Positions 10,701 to 23,500 of a stretch of DNA of 64,000 nucleotides are shown in pieces. Source of the DNA: Sphagnum magellanicum (Eukaryota > Streptophyta > Sphagnopsida > Sphagnales > Sphagnaceae). How positions within the stretch are numbered: the first letter of the stretch is position 1; each line of letters opens with the position of its first letter. The DNA is taken from assembly GCA_021904315.1 (NCBI GenBank), contig CM038921.1:12492146-12556145 (forward strand), given 5' to 3'. Position numbers and translations under genes: made by a program. The notes under the pieces are model-generated. The model made no database searches and was not told the DNA's origin. It saw nothing but the letters and a program-made list of their open reading frames with translations.

Positions 10701-13170
10701 TCCAATATAAAAGCTGCTGGAAATTTTGCAAAACAAGGGTGGCAATGCACAACAGAGAGTTACTAGAAGATTGTGCCCACCTTGAGGGGCTACTGAGTGT
10801 GTAGGTGGTGGTAACCATATCGTAGTAATACCACACTTTGAAAGATCTGCTGCCTTTGGAGCAAGTTCCACCCACCAATCTCGTCTCCAGCTTTCCCAGT
10901 TGAAGCCTTGAAACTAGAACAACAATGTATGTACCAATTGGGTTTAGTTCTCAGGAGCATGAATTGTTCTATATTCTCTTACCAAACTCTTGTGCTCATG
11001 ATGATGTCAAGCCTTGAAAAGCAAAGCCACAAATGCACAGCCACAACAACAGAAGCCAAACTTGCTACCAAAGTGATGGGTATACCAAAGTGATGTTGTT
11101 GACACAGGAACACAACATAAACATGTTGTGACTGCACTCATCACCATTTGCGGAGGTCACAAACTATTGTGTGTCAGTAGAGGATGTTGACAAGAATTAT
11201 CAGAACTTACCACAATCTCATGGCCTGTTCCAGTGCCTGATGCTGCAAAACAAGAGAACATTGGCAAACCTCAAGTCCAGCTCTGTAAGAAGGGGGGGAG
11301 TAAGCACAGACTGAAACCCACCATCATCAGGTTTCTCCAAGTCCAATAGATGATTTCAGTAGAAACAAGGAGTTTTGAAACAACAATGAGATTCATTCAT
11401 GCATGCAAAGTGAGAAAAGATTTGAGAGACAAACCCAGTTTGCCTTCTGCTTCTTCTGGGTCCTTTGCCTGCTTCTTGATGGTCTTTCTTTCGAGAGCTT
11501 GTTCAAGCACCTTCCTTTGTAAGTCAATTTTTTGCTTCTCAGCTGCTTCTGCAGTGTACATGTCATCCTTCACCCTTGCCTTTGCTATGGACCACACATC
11601 TCCTGGGGATGGAAGTTCCAATGGCAGCATGGCTTCAACATCAGCAGAGCTCGGCAATGACTTCTTTGGTGGCAGTCCTTGTTGTCCTACATCAAGTCGC
11701 CGTTGCATCCATTCTGGAGTTTCCCGTCTTGGACCATTTTCCAGAAGGTCATGTCTTCTTGAGTCTTTCTCCAGAAGCATCTGCATGCGCCCACCACCCA
11801 TTATCTGCTCCACAGCACTCTTACTGCTGATGGTTTCAACCCCAAGTTCTTTGACCTGCCTCAGCATATCCTCAGCAGTCATCGCACGGGTCTTCCACAC
11901 TCCAGCTGCAGCTTCAGCTGCTGCTAATGATCTCTCCAGTACTTGATACTCAAGTCCACTTGCCTGTGCTCTCTCATCTTCCATTTTCTGACCTGAAGTA
12001 TTCACAGCTTGTTGAAGAGCTTCCAACTGGCCATTGAATGCAACCCTTGCAGTCTCTTCTTTCACAGCTGTAGCATTCATAAGGACTTCAAGTGCATGTC
12101 TAGAACTGTTCTCACATTCATCTACAGCTTTATCAGCAGCAACCTGGATCTCATGCACCGATGCTTCAGCTGCTACAATGCGTGCCTCCCCAGCTTTTGT
12201 CAAAGCTTTGGCAGCCTCAAGCTCTGTGTGAAGAGATTTAATGGCTGCATTGGCCACCTCCAGCTGATGAACCGCAGCAAGAAGACCCTCTTCCAATGAC
12301 ATAACCTTTTTCTCGGCATGAGATAACTCATGTAGCAACCCAATATGTTCAACTAGTGCTGCTTCCGCATTTTTAGCCTGTTCTTTGGCAGTTTCAGCAG
12401 CTGTAAGAGCAGAGTTGATTGCAACACCTGCTTCCTTGACAGCAGATGCAGCAGTATCATCAACTGTGTTCTGCAACCTTTCTAACAACTTGTGCTTCGA
12501 ATCTGCAGCAGGCATAATCTTTCCTGGTGGCATGTGACTGCTGCGCTGAGAGAATCCAACCCCTTTTTGGCTCCCAACTCCTTCAAGAACATCTGCATTC
12601 TCACCCTGCAAAGTGAAGTTTACCACTGAGGAATGCACTAAAGATGGCAAAACCAACTGCAGAGTGGATCTAAACCCTAAACTGGATCTTTTTGGAGGAC
12701 AGCAGGTGAGAAGAAGAGTAGGGGGTTCGACACCTAACCTTTGTTGAAGTAGCAATAATGAGGAATGGAGAACCATGTTTGTGTTGAAACCGCATCCGAT
12801 GGTGTTTTTCAATTTGTGAGTACCTGAAAGAAAGCGCAAAGAATTCATGCCATGTTTTGGTCACTTATTTCAACAAACAAAGGGAAAAAAATCAACGTCA
12901 ACAGTGCCAGCTGCTGCATGGAAGTTGGCATGTGGAGTGGCTGAGAGCCTCTCATGTGTACCTCTCTGCAGCAGCAAATGAAGTCCTTTGCTGTGAGCAC
13001 AAACTGTTATTGTGAACAAGTGATTGCAGCGGATATGGACATCTTGAATAAGGAACAGCTTGCTGTAAAAGGACAAGCACTGTGTGACTCATAGGAGAAG
13101 CTGCTACTGCTGCTGCTGCTGGAGCCTTCTGTAAGACTCCAGACACATTTGCATGTGCAATTGCTGCCAT
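7731..13170 (-). CDS. Chloroplast alpha-amylase (GH13) fused to an N-terminal coiled coil
   Basis: Fourteen coding exons: 12962-13170, 12676-12823, 11435-12605, 11211-11242, 10781-10913, 10443-10540, 10179-10223, 9793-9898, 9374-9500, 9085-9200, 8813-8889, 8492-8626, 8243-8311, 7731-8000. All joins use GT-AG and keep phase, giving 911 residues. Residues 1 to about 119 look like a plastid transit peptide. Residues 120-509, one large exon, are an Ala/Glu/Lys-rich coiled coil. From about 510 an AMY3-like catalytic domain follows: [24 protein letters not shown] (nucleophile D687), [10 protein letters not shown] (acid/base E712), ENHDTGSTQ (D794). All three catalytic residues are present, so it should cut internal alpha-1,4 bonds of starch. 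The tandem starch-binding (CBM45) region known from AMY3 is not seen. An acceptor just before the ATG (TTTTTACAG, near 13180) suggests a 5' UTR intron. Alternative: a start at 12776 with exons 2-3 read through. Confidence 0.85.
11435..12605 (-). other. Coiled-coil domain exon of the amylase gene
   Basis: This 1171-nt exon encodes about 390 residues before the catalytic domain. It has long heptad-like stretches, for example [19 protein letters not shown] and [18 protein letters not shown], few prolines, and many Ala, Glu and Lys. Its last part ([18 protein letters not shown]) stays helical up to the splice into the amylase domain. The next exon joins in frame (phase 1) at [10 protein letters not shown], the start of the GH13 fold. 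I do not recognise the coiled coil as a named starch-binding module. Confidence 0.75.
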
Positions 13171-14068
13171 TTTTATCTCCCCTGTAAAAACCAAAAAGTA
13201 TCCCGTCAGTGACCAATTGCTGAGAAAGATGAAAACAACTCTCGGGATGTCAGTTCACAGCACATCTGCACAACAGTAGAGTCAGTCAGCAAACAACACA
13301 CGACATCAAGAGGAGAGAGAGAATTAGGTAATGGGTTTGAGATATTTGGATGATCATCCCAATAGAGTGACAAATGGGAAACATTTAGACCTAATTCATT
13401 GGAGTTTTGATTTCAAAGCACTTGCAAAAAAGTCTATGCCAAAGTTTGATCCCGATTCTAGAAATGGTCTTACAGAGTACTTTCTGAGTGCTGTAAAATC
13501 CCGCAACCAGCTTGGATAAGCCCTATTCCACTATGTACTCTGCCAATGCATAATTCTGCAGCTCAATTGGGTACCCATTGGATATTGCTTGCCCTACTCT
13601 GAAAACTGAGCCTTTGTTTTGTCTCTGGACCAAAATCCAAGCTTTTCCATACCCATACCCATTTGTTTGTCAGAGAGGGGAAGGACCTTCAAACACACCT
13701 CCAGTACTGCATCTTCTGAATTTGGACTCTAGAGGAAAATGGGTATTTGGGTTTCACCTGAAAAGGAAATGTGTTACAGAATTTCTCTTCAGCGGCACTC
13801 CATCCACAACACAAGGAGGATTCCTCTTGTCTGTCTGGTTTCAGCTCTTCCTTCCTTCCTTCCTTCTTCTCCCCAGCTGCTACAGATTTGAGATTCGCAA
13901 GCTCAGCGTGTGTAAATCACTCCCAAGAGACTCTCAAAATCTACCTCCAAAACACAAGGACTCCAATTGACCCAGAAGCTGAAAGAAAATAAAATCCCCA
14001 AAACAGGACCTGCACCCAAATCATAAAAAAAGAATGAAGATCTGATGAGAAAAAGATTTGCCACCACC

Positions 14069-14070
<2 letters not shown>
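13171..14070. other. 5' leader and upstream region of the amylase gene
   Basis: The likely 5' UTR intron and upstream exon of the minus-strand amylase gene. A 62-codon open frame on the plus strand at 13331-13519 has no recognisable domain and no splice support. Nothing else stands out. Confidence 0.35.

Positions 14071-14128
<58 letters not shown>
14071..14128. repeat. (CT)n microsatellite, about 28 units
   Basis: Uninterrupted CT tract of roughly 57 bp upstream of the amylase gene; read on its coding strand it is (GA)n. It may lie in the distal leader or promoter. Confidence 0.9.
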
Positions 14129-14129
<1 letters not shown>

Positions 14130-15390
14130 GAGTCTCTCAGAGATATTTTGCCAAAATCCAATTTTTCCTATTTTCACTTCCCATCTCTGAAATCCAACCA
14201 CAACTCCTGCTCAAAATCTTCTGCTAAAAACCAAAATCTCTCAAACCCACCATCTATTCACTAAGCTCCAAACCTTCAAACCTAGTACCAAGTAATTTCA
14301 GTACAAGCTCCCTTGCTGTCTCCGCTAGGCTACAACAACCTCAATAGCAGCAACTTTCCAATGTTACTCAACATTGACACCTCAAGTTCTCAACCCAACA
14401 CCACCATCAACACCATCACCACACCACCATCACCAACTCTTTGAATCTAAAACAGATGCAAAACACAAGACAAAAGTTCAATAGCTTTCTATACCTGAAT
14501 CCACCCAAAAAAAAAAAAAAAACCAAATTCAATTTTTTTTTTCCTTGCTGAGAAAGGAAAGGATTGTGCTGAAGCTGATGAGAGTTGAGTCTTCAGATTG
14601 AAAATTTGTTGTGTGTGGGAGAAAGAAGAGTGAAGAAGAAGCCAAAACTTGTGTGGGTTGTGTTTTGATTGTGTGGATTTGTATGTGTTTTGTTGTTGGG
14701 TTTTTTTTCTTTTTTTTTTGTCCCTTCCCATATGAAGAAGCTTTTGTTTTGCTTAGTGTGAAAAAAGTGACTTCACTTTTCCTTTTGACAAGACTTTTAT
14801 CCCATTTCTTTCTCTCTCTCTTTCTCTCTCTTGGGTTCCTATTTTGCTCATTTCATTTTCCCCTCTCATTTTTCCTCTTTGTTGTTGTGTTGTTTCATAG
14901 TAATAAAAATATTCATTTCATTTTTCCCTTTTCATTCCCTCTTTTTTTTTTCTTTTTTTTTTTGGGTTGTGGTGTTTTTTTTTAGTAATAAAGTCCTTAT
15001 TTGATTTTCCTTCACATTTGATTTCCTCTTCATTGTTGTTGTGCTATTTTTATAGTAAAATAAAGTGCTCATTTCCTTTTTCCCTCTCATTTTTCCTCTT
15101 TGTTGTTATGGTGTTTTCATAGTAATCAAATTTTCTCTCTAACTTAAATGTTAGGTTATTCTAGAGCTTAGGGTTTGGTAAAAATAGCACTGAAACAATA
15201 ATTGAATTGTAAGCCCTTTGAGAAGAAGGGAAGGTGACATAAGTCTTCTTCTTCTTTTGTGGTGGGTCATGAGCTACTTAGTTTATCATAAATTTTTTTG
15301 TTTATTATCTCATTGTTCTTGTTCTTTGTTTTTTTAGTTCTTATTCTCTTCTTCTTGGAAACACATTGCACTTGTTGGTGCTCTTTTTCT
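14129..15390. other. T-rich low-complexity region
   Basis: Long poly-T and TTTCTCTC runs with recurring phrases such as TTTCCTCTTTGTTGTT and ATAGTAATAAA near 14870, 14975 and 15100. This suggests weak duplication. The frames it opens are low-complexity Phe/Leu and are not genes. Confidence 0.6.
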
Positions 15391-15394
15391 TCAC

Positions 15395-16510
15395 TTTTCT
15401 TGTTAAAGTTCGTTACCAAGCGAGTGATGGTGCAATGTTGTTGGTCTTTTTCTTTTTTTTCTTGTTAGAGTTCGTTACCAAGCGAGTGATGGTGCAATGT
15501 TGTTGTTCTTTTTCTTCTTTTTCTTGTTAGAGTTTGTTACCAAGTGAGTGATGGTTTGAATGGGGAATTTTTTTTCCATTGGTTGGACCTCAATTGGACT
15601 AGTTTTTTCCAATCAAACCAAAGCCACATTAAGTTGGGAAGTGGGCGATGGTTTGAATGGGGAATTTGTTTTCCATTCGTTGTTGGACTTTGATTGGACT
15701 AGTTTTTCCAATCAAACCAAAACCGCATTAAGTTGGGAAAGGTTTTTCAACCAATTGTTGTGTTTTGCTTGTGGGTGTTGCTCTTGCTAAGATCATGACA
15801 AGCAAAAAGAGATTGGCATTGCATCCATTGGGTGCTTTTTCCATCAAAGGAAGGGCTCCATTTGTTGGTGGTGGGGCATTGGATTTGGATTTGGTCTATT
15901 CATGTGTATTATGAATTCAAATCAATACCTTTAGAATGAAGCTTTCCATCCAACGAAGGGTTCCATTTGTTGGTGGTGGGGTATTGGATTTGGATTTGGA
16001 TTTGGTCTATTCATGTGTGTTGTGAATTCAAATCAATACCTTTTAAGAATGAGGCTTTCCATAAAAGGAAGGGTTCCATTTGTTGTTGATGGTGTGGCAA
16101 TGGATTTGGATTTGGTCTATTCATGTGTTGTGAATTCAAATCAATACCTTTAGGATGAGGCTTACACTATCTCATCCATCGATGGTGTGTGGTTTGGTGG
16201 TGGGGACTTGTCTCTTCAAATGAAAAAGTCAACAATAATGTTGGCCTTTTTCATATCTACCTATCAATTTGTTGGTCAATCTCTTTGCAAATTTGACTAA
16301 GATCAAGGTTCCACGTATTAGTGGGTCTCTTGTGAAATTGAGTGAGATCAAAATTCTTTGTGAATTGTATTGTTTTTTTCACATCTACCTATCTATGTGT
16401 AGGTCAATCTTTTTGCAAATTTGAGTAAAGATCAAGATTCCATGTGTTAGTGGGTCTCTTGTGAAATTGAGTGAGATCAACGTTCTTTCCATGTGAATTG
16501 TCGAGTCTCT
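15395..16510. repeat. Series of adjacent tandem duplications
   Basis: Four unrelated units follow one another. A ~61-bp unit (GTTACCAAGCGAGTGATGG) occurs three times at 15.40-15.55 kb. A ~97-bp unit (GTTTGAATGGGGAATTT, then CCAATCAAACCAAA) occurs twice at 15.55-15.75 kb. A ~110-bp unit (CCATTTGTTGGTGGTGGGG, then TTCAAATCAATACCTTT) occurs three times at 15.84-16.16 kb. A ~127-bp unit (GTGGGTCTCTTGTGAAATTG) occurs twice at 16.25-16.49 kb. Copies are still very similar. Confidence 0.85.
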
Positions 16511-18780
16511 CTTGTGAAATGAAGTCAAGATTGAGGTTCTCGAATTCAAAATGTTGTTTCACTTATCAATTATCAATATCATACTAAATATTTCTTCTTC
16601 CAAGGTCAACTTTAATACATGTTGAAAATCATAGTTTGGAACCATGATTTTTTTTTGCTTGTGTTGTTGATGTGTACCTCTTCAAATAATAAATCCTTTG
16701 GGAATTCATTGTCAAAATATTATCTAATATATAGGAATATAAATATGATTATACATTTTTTTATAAAATTGATATGTGTTTACCTAAAGAAAATTGGTGA
16801 GCCTTGTATGCAAGGAATGTTCTTTAAGATCTTTTATAAAAAAAATTTTCCACTTTTTCACTTTTGAATTTCAACCACATGAGATCTACACATAGGTGTA
16901 CAACAATGAGATATTTTGTTGCGAATAAATAGTCTAGGGGCCTTCCATTATCTTAAGAGTTTTTCACATTGATATTTTTTCAATGAAATTTTTGATGAAT
17001 ATATATGAATATAAATATGATTATATGTTTTTTTATACATTGATATGTGTTTACCCAAAGAAAATTGGTGAGCCTTGTATGCATTGAATGTTTTTTAAGA
17101 TATTTTACCCAAAAAAAAAATCCACTTTTTCACTTTTCAATTTGGACTTCATGAAATCTATACATAGGTGTATATACAAATGAGATATTTTGTTGCAAAT
17201 AATTAGTCTTAGGGCCATCCATTATCCCAAGAGCTTTTCACATTGATAAATTTTTAATGAAAATTTTAGCTGAAATATTTCAATGAAACGATCAATTGAA
17301 ATTGTTTGGTTAGTAGAAAACATGAAAAGAGTACCTAATGGAAACTAATGCAAAGCATATAAAATTATTGGGATACAAAACTAATGGAAATTTAATTGTA
17401 AGAAAACACAAGTTGTTAACAAACTTTTGATCCACCCCCTAAGGATTTCAACCTTAGTCATATTTCCAAATATAGGCCTACCGTTGTTAATGCATGGTGT
17501 GCACAAGTTGATTTGCCAACATCTAAGAACTCATTGTGTGACAACGTGTATCAATGTTGCACAAATGATATAGAAATCAACACTTATTTCTAACATGTAT
17601 GGTAACACATACCATGCCACCATATGCATTAACTACTAACTCACATACTTTTTTATATATTTTAAAAACATGATAATATTAGAAACATGACATTTTAATT
17701 TATAAAAGATTGGAGACCTAAATATAATAGTGATAATAAAATGCCAATGGGTTATTTCTAGCTTTATTTATTTTCAATTCATCTTTACTTAGGGTAACTT
17801 GTTATAAGCAATGGGTATAATCATTAAAACAAAAACAAACAAACAAACCCCAAAAAAAAAAATTGTCCTTGTTCAGGTTCATTTTTCAATTGTAACATGA
17901 CCTTGTCCTAACATTCAATATGGGAAAAAATAATTCATCACAAAAACTTCTCTATTAGAAAAAACTTGATATAACAAAATTTAAAATATCATGTATATTT
18001 TTATTAAGATTTCATTTCAAAATCAAGTGATGATTTTTGATAAGTCATCAACTAATGTATTAATGTATTGTATTATATGTTAAGGTCTCCTATCTATATG
18101 CATGTTGCAACAATGGTGAAAAGTTTTTCTTGATGTGAACATCAAACTTGGACCTTTTTGCATCAAGGTAAAAATAAGGTAATAGGAGTTGTTGGTGCTT
18201 CTTGAATTGGTTGTGACTAGTTTTGATTGAATAATATGGAAGCATAAAATTGGTTGAATGTTTTTTAGATAGTGTTAAGCGAGTGTGTTCAAATTATTTT
18301 TTACATTCCATCATTTTGATTAAACACAAAAACATTGGTTACGCTCATTAAAATGCGTTGAAATATATTTTATATTTATTTTCTTATTCTCAATTTTATT
18401 TAAATATTAAATTGATATTTTTAAAAAGACATGATATAAATACAACACACATTTTCAACATTATTTTAGTTTATGAAACTTGTAAACATGTTAAAAAAAC
18501 ATTCATTACAACTAAAATTACCTTTTTTTACCCACCAATATTGATATTCTTACTCCATTTGGGGGTTAACTAGTTTTCTTTTATTAACTCACACAATCGT
18601 GGTTCTTGTTAATTATGTGTAAATACATGCATGATATTTGATATCATAATTTACATGTTAAAAATATTAATGCACTAGACTAATGTTAGGATAAAGTAGA
18701 CGTGATTAATTTATTGCTTATGTAAATTACAATGTTCTATGGATTAAAATTCAAAATCACATTGAATTCTAATTTCATCT
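16511..18780. other. AT-rich gene-free region with a diverged duplication
   Basis: The stretch near 16730-16920 recurs near 17005-17200, sharing ATATAAATATGATTATA, GATATGTGTTTACC and AAAATTGGTGAGCCTTGTAT. The spacing is about 275 bp. No coding or RNA feature is recognisable. Confidence 0.6.
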
Positions 18781-18822
18781 TTTACTATGCAAGTTGATTT
18801 GACAAACTTTTATATAAATGCG

Positions 18823-20570
18823 CATACTATCTAACTTTTGTTATGTTTGTGGCAAGGTGGGTCACTTTACAAAATAATGCCAACATTGGAAAGATGATGT
18901 TCAAAGGGAAAGAGAATTCAAATTCAAAAAAAAATCAATAAATAATGCACATAAAAATAAAAGAAATGTCACTAAGTATGAGGGGTCAAATACAATTTCA
19001 ACTACAAATGGCTTTGAAATATCTTTAATTGCCATGAAAAGCAATACTAATAAGTCAAATTGGTATTTTGATTTAGGTGCCATTCATTAGGTCACAATTA
19101 GTAAAGGAAAAATTATGTTAGTTTATTGAGTTAGGCGACAAGGTTAAAGTCAAAGTTGTAGGTGAGGAAGATCACATTGTAAAGGGCAATGACCTTGCAT
19201 TACTACATTTGCAACATGGGGAAATAAAAACTATTATTCTAGATATGTGCCAAGTATAATAAAAAAATTGTTATCAATGGGATAGTTTCATATGAAGGTT
19301 GCATTTTGTTATTTGGAAAAAATAAATGTTGGATTCTTTCAAAAGAAAGCCTTAAGAAGATTTTAGGCACAACAACCTAGGAAAAGGGAAGTAATATTAA
19401 AGACTAAACATGCAAATGGAGTTAAAACCTTCAAAAACAACATGTGGCTTAATAAATATTCTTGAAAATCAAGATGATCCACATGCCATAATATAGAAGA
19501 CTTGGGCACTTGCATTATCATGCCTTGTAGGAGTGTTCTTCCAATGGATGAGCTTTAGGACTTGCAAAGTTAGTTTAACATTTTGAAGTCTACAACAATT
19601 CTTTGACAATGAAACAATTTCATGAGAGTTTTCTAATTCAAAATCAACATTGAAAAGAAAAAGTCTTTGATCTTGTACCCTTGGATGTTTTATGGTCAAT
19701 GGATGCTAAAATCATTCAACAATCATTAATACTCTACATAGTTCTTTCACAAATGATTTTTCATGAGATACTTCGGTTTATTTCATTAATCAAATATTTG
19801 AGGCACTTAATAAGATTAAACAAACAAATGGGTCTTCAAAACAAAGATGGACTCATTTGGCAACATAAAAAAAGAAATGTTTAATAGCACAAGAGGATAA
19901 GTAGCCAAAGGGAATTGACTACATCAAAACCTTTGTGCTTGTAATCTAGTGGGCTACAATTCGAAGTGTGATTATAACCATCACTACTTAGATATATTGT
20001 TAGACATTTAAGTGTTAAATTTTCATTTTTCCACAAGAATCTTGAGGAGGAGATGTACATAACACAACCAAAAGGTTTTATTGTAATTGGTTCAAGCAAT
20101 AATAAAATGTGTTATATGGGTTTAAGTGGGAACTTGGGGTTTTTATACTTGCATTGGTATTCAACTAATATCAAGGATTTTGGAATGTTGAATATTCATC
20201 CAAACAATACACCACTAGATGAAAATTTGCATCTAATTATTGATATGTAGTGTGATTTAATTTAGTAGATAATCAATAGTATTGATTATTAGTGGGATGC
20301 CTTCTTTACATCACTAATATTCGCTTTAACATATCTTATGCAATGAGCAGGATGTCACAATTTATTAAGGAGTTGCAAAAACCATACAATACAACAATAG
20401 CTAGAAAAGTGTTGAGTTATTTCAATTCAATGTAATAAGCCATGGATCATTCTATCATTATGGCAAAAGCTCAATGTTCATAACATATGTAAATGTTGAT
20501 TGAACAAGAGATTTAGATACAAGGTGCTCAATCACATGAACATTACCCAAGTTTGGATAATGTGCAATGG
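18823..20570 (+). mobile_element. Collapsed, decayed Ty1/copia retrotransposon
   Basis: Fragments of a copia polyprotein lie in canonical order, broken by stops and frameshifts. A gag zinc knuckle CYVCGKVGHFTK-stop-C sits at 18839-18880. A protease remnant NWYFDLGA near 19055 has Leu where the catalytic motif has Ser. An integrase-lead segment YRRLGHLHYHAL lies near 19492-19530, and an integrase-like DVLWSMDAK lies near 19685. A reverse-transcriptase piece LEEEMYITQPKGFI is near 20040-20085, and an RNase-H-side piece TRDLDTRCS is near 20505. All this spans about 1.75 kb, where an intact internal region is about 4 kb, so large deletions have occurred. No LTRs could be delimited. It cannot be functional. 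Confidence 0.75.
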
Positions 20571-23500
20571 ATTAATCAAACCATCTTCAACCTATTACAT
20601 AGAACATTGTGAACAAGCAAATATACATTCCAACTAGATAGTTACTGACAAATTTACCAACTAAACCATTAGGACATATAAACCATGCTAAGCTCAATGT
20701 TTTCCCTTTATTAATTATGTTTTTTTTTAATTTTGAAAATAAATAGGAACCCATTAAATAGAACTACTTAGACTATTTTTTCAATGCAACAACCAATATA
20801 AAGGGTTTTTATATTTTTTCTCATGTAGTTTTCCAATTCTGAAAAAATGTTCTCCCTTACAAGGTTTTCACATACTTTCTTTTTTTTTAATTCACATATT
20901 TTCATTTCCTACACTATTGGGACTACTTTTCTAGCATATTTTAGTGCACTTTGACCTTATTATTATTTTTTTTATTCCCATTTATGGCCATGAAAAAAAC
21001 ATGCTCACATAATTTTGTCATTTTTCAAAAATTGCAATAGCATACTGTCATGCAACTTGTGTTTGTAATAACATACATTCATATAACAACAAAAAATTCT
21101 TGCATAAAAGAGACATCAAAATGACAATGGCAATGAGAAAATAAATGATATAATATGACATTTATAAGAGGTAAAATAATTATTTGTTTTCATAGACCCA
21201 ATTTTCAATATTGTGAAAATTTTCAAATGATCATCTTTGATGCGCATGTTTATTTAATTTTGCTAACATTTAATAGGTATTGACGATTATTTGAAGTCTT
21301 CCAATAATTGATGCATCAAACCTTTTTTTAGAAATTATATATCTCTAATCCAAATCAAGAGTTTCATAAAATTCAGAATATTATAATTTTTGAACTCTTC
21401 TATATTCATATATTCATGTATTCATTTCCACAATTAGAAATAATTCATTTCTCCAAAAAAAATAATAATCATGTGGTTGTTGCAAAAGTTCACAATTGAG
21501 TTGGATAATCATCCACGTCAAATTCATTTTATATAACTTTGGCAACAATCCTTCAAAAATGTTTGAATGGTAATTTTTTATGCATACATTGAAACCCAAT
21601 ATACTCAGGGTTATGCAAACCACAAAAATTGGTGATGCCTACAATAATTTGTCCATTTCATGAAAATTTGTTCTAAAGTTCATAAAAAATGAAATCAAAA
21701 CCAAGATGTCTATCTATGAATGAAATTTGTTTGTTTGTTTGTTTGTTTTGTATGTTTTCTTTGTTTGTCACATTGAGATATCCCAAACCATGATGCCTCT
21801 TGCCATGCGTTTGCTACCATTGGAAATCCTTCAATGATGACAAGGGGTAGTTTCATAACGTTTCATCCATTGGTGGAAAAGTTATTGAATATTGAATAAT
21901 ATTTTCATTAAAATTTAATTCAAAATTAAAACTAATAATTATAGGGGAATTTGGACACATTATTGGTTTTTTGGAAAGCCTTTAGTAAGTAGGATTTAAT
22001 GAAGGCAATTTTGGACATTTAAAAACCTAAGGTGTGGGAGATATTGAATTCTGAATTTTTTTTTCATTGGAATTAATTCCACTAAATTACAAAATATGGT
22101 TTTGAAAGGAAATTTTATTTGAGTAACTAGTTCTTGCTTGGCCCAATGGCATAGGCTACACTAGTTGATATATAACTGATAGTTCATAATGTAATAGGCC
22201 ATTTGGGATCAACTATAGGGTGAAGTGATTGGGTTCATGTTCCATTTTGATGTTGTCCGATTCACACTAGACCTTCCATTCATGGCAAAAAAATCAATGT
22301 TTTTTTCCCTGTCATTTTTTAAAAATTATTTGTGATTTGGACCTCAAAATTTGTCGCACATGAAGGTTTAATGAATATGATGGTGATTTGATCAAATTGG
22401 GAGAAAGAAAAACAAACATCCTTTTGAAAAATCCCTCAAAATTGGTTATAGTGCAATTCAATAGACACACCACAAATGTACATCTTTGACGCATAGAAAA
22501 TAATCAATCATGCAAATAATTTGTCAAATGAAAATTAATTTTATTTTGATATTAGATAATAAAAAATCATTGATTTTTAATTTCATTTTTACTTTAATAT
22601 ATCTATATGTTGCTTATATGCTAAATTATATAATCGAATACCATGTATGTTAATATGAGACCTACAAGTTTACCCTACATGTTTGCAAGGTTTTTTTTTT
22701 CTTGAGTAAGGAAAGAGATACCACACGAAGATATCAATGTTGATAGGTTCTTGGATTTTAATAAGTTCAAATCCAATTTATAGGTCAAGTTCCGAGGGAT
22801 GTGAGGTAAGTATGAATGATTCAAATAAATTATTATTTTTATTTTATTTTTGTAATTTGAGTGGAAAAAGAAATTGTTTAATTGCATTGTTGAAATCACA
22901 TTGCCTAATCTAGCCTTTTTATGTGAGATGCCACATAATTGAACATTATTTTAAAATTATTGTAAAAAAAATTTCATTCCATATCAAGAAACATTGTTAG
23001 AACATTTTGTCATGTAATTTTTTATTGGCTTGATTCATGGTTGGCCAACAAAATTGCATCTATGAGTAGGATCTTATGGAGGTAATTTTGAAATTTTAAG
23101 AACCATTTGGAAGGTGAAATTAGTTGGGTAATGAATTCACAATTGGGCCAATGGCATAGGCCACACTAGTTAGACCTTGAGAATGAGCAACTCAATGTGA
23201 ATGAGGTTTTACTTGCTTTCACTTTTAGCACATGTTCAAGAGACATATCCTTCATGTGTACATTTGGTGTTCATATAAAAGAGAAAAAGGGGGAAAAAAA
23301 AAAGAATCCATAATATTTAATCATATGAAACATTTTCAATGCCTTGGGTACTTAGTCATTTTTAGGGGTGACTAAACTTTATATAAGGGCGACTTCAATA
23401 AATTTTAGCAAGTTTTCAAATTTAACATTTTGCTTAAGCTAAATCATTTTAACTTCATGTATAAAATGAAAAAACCATTTTATTGTTAGTATAATATGCA

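Noticed and set aside
14045..14264. Overlapping frames encoding poly-Ser/Leu or Arg/Glu
   Set aside because: They are only readings of the (CT)n microsatellite at 14071-14128.
14611..14985. 124-codon Phe-rich frame
   Set aside because: Low-complexity translation of T-rich sequence, with no splice or domain support.
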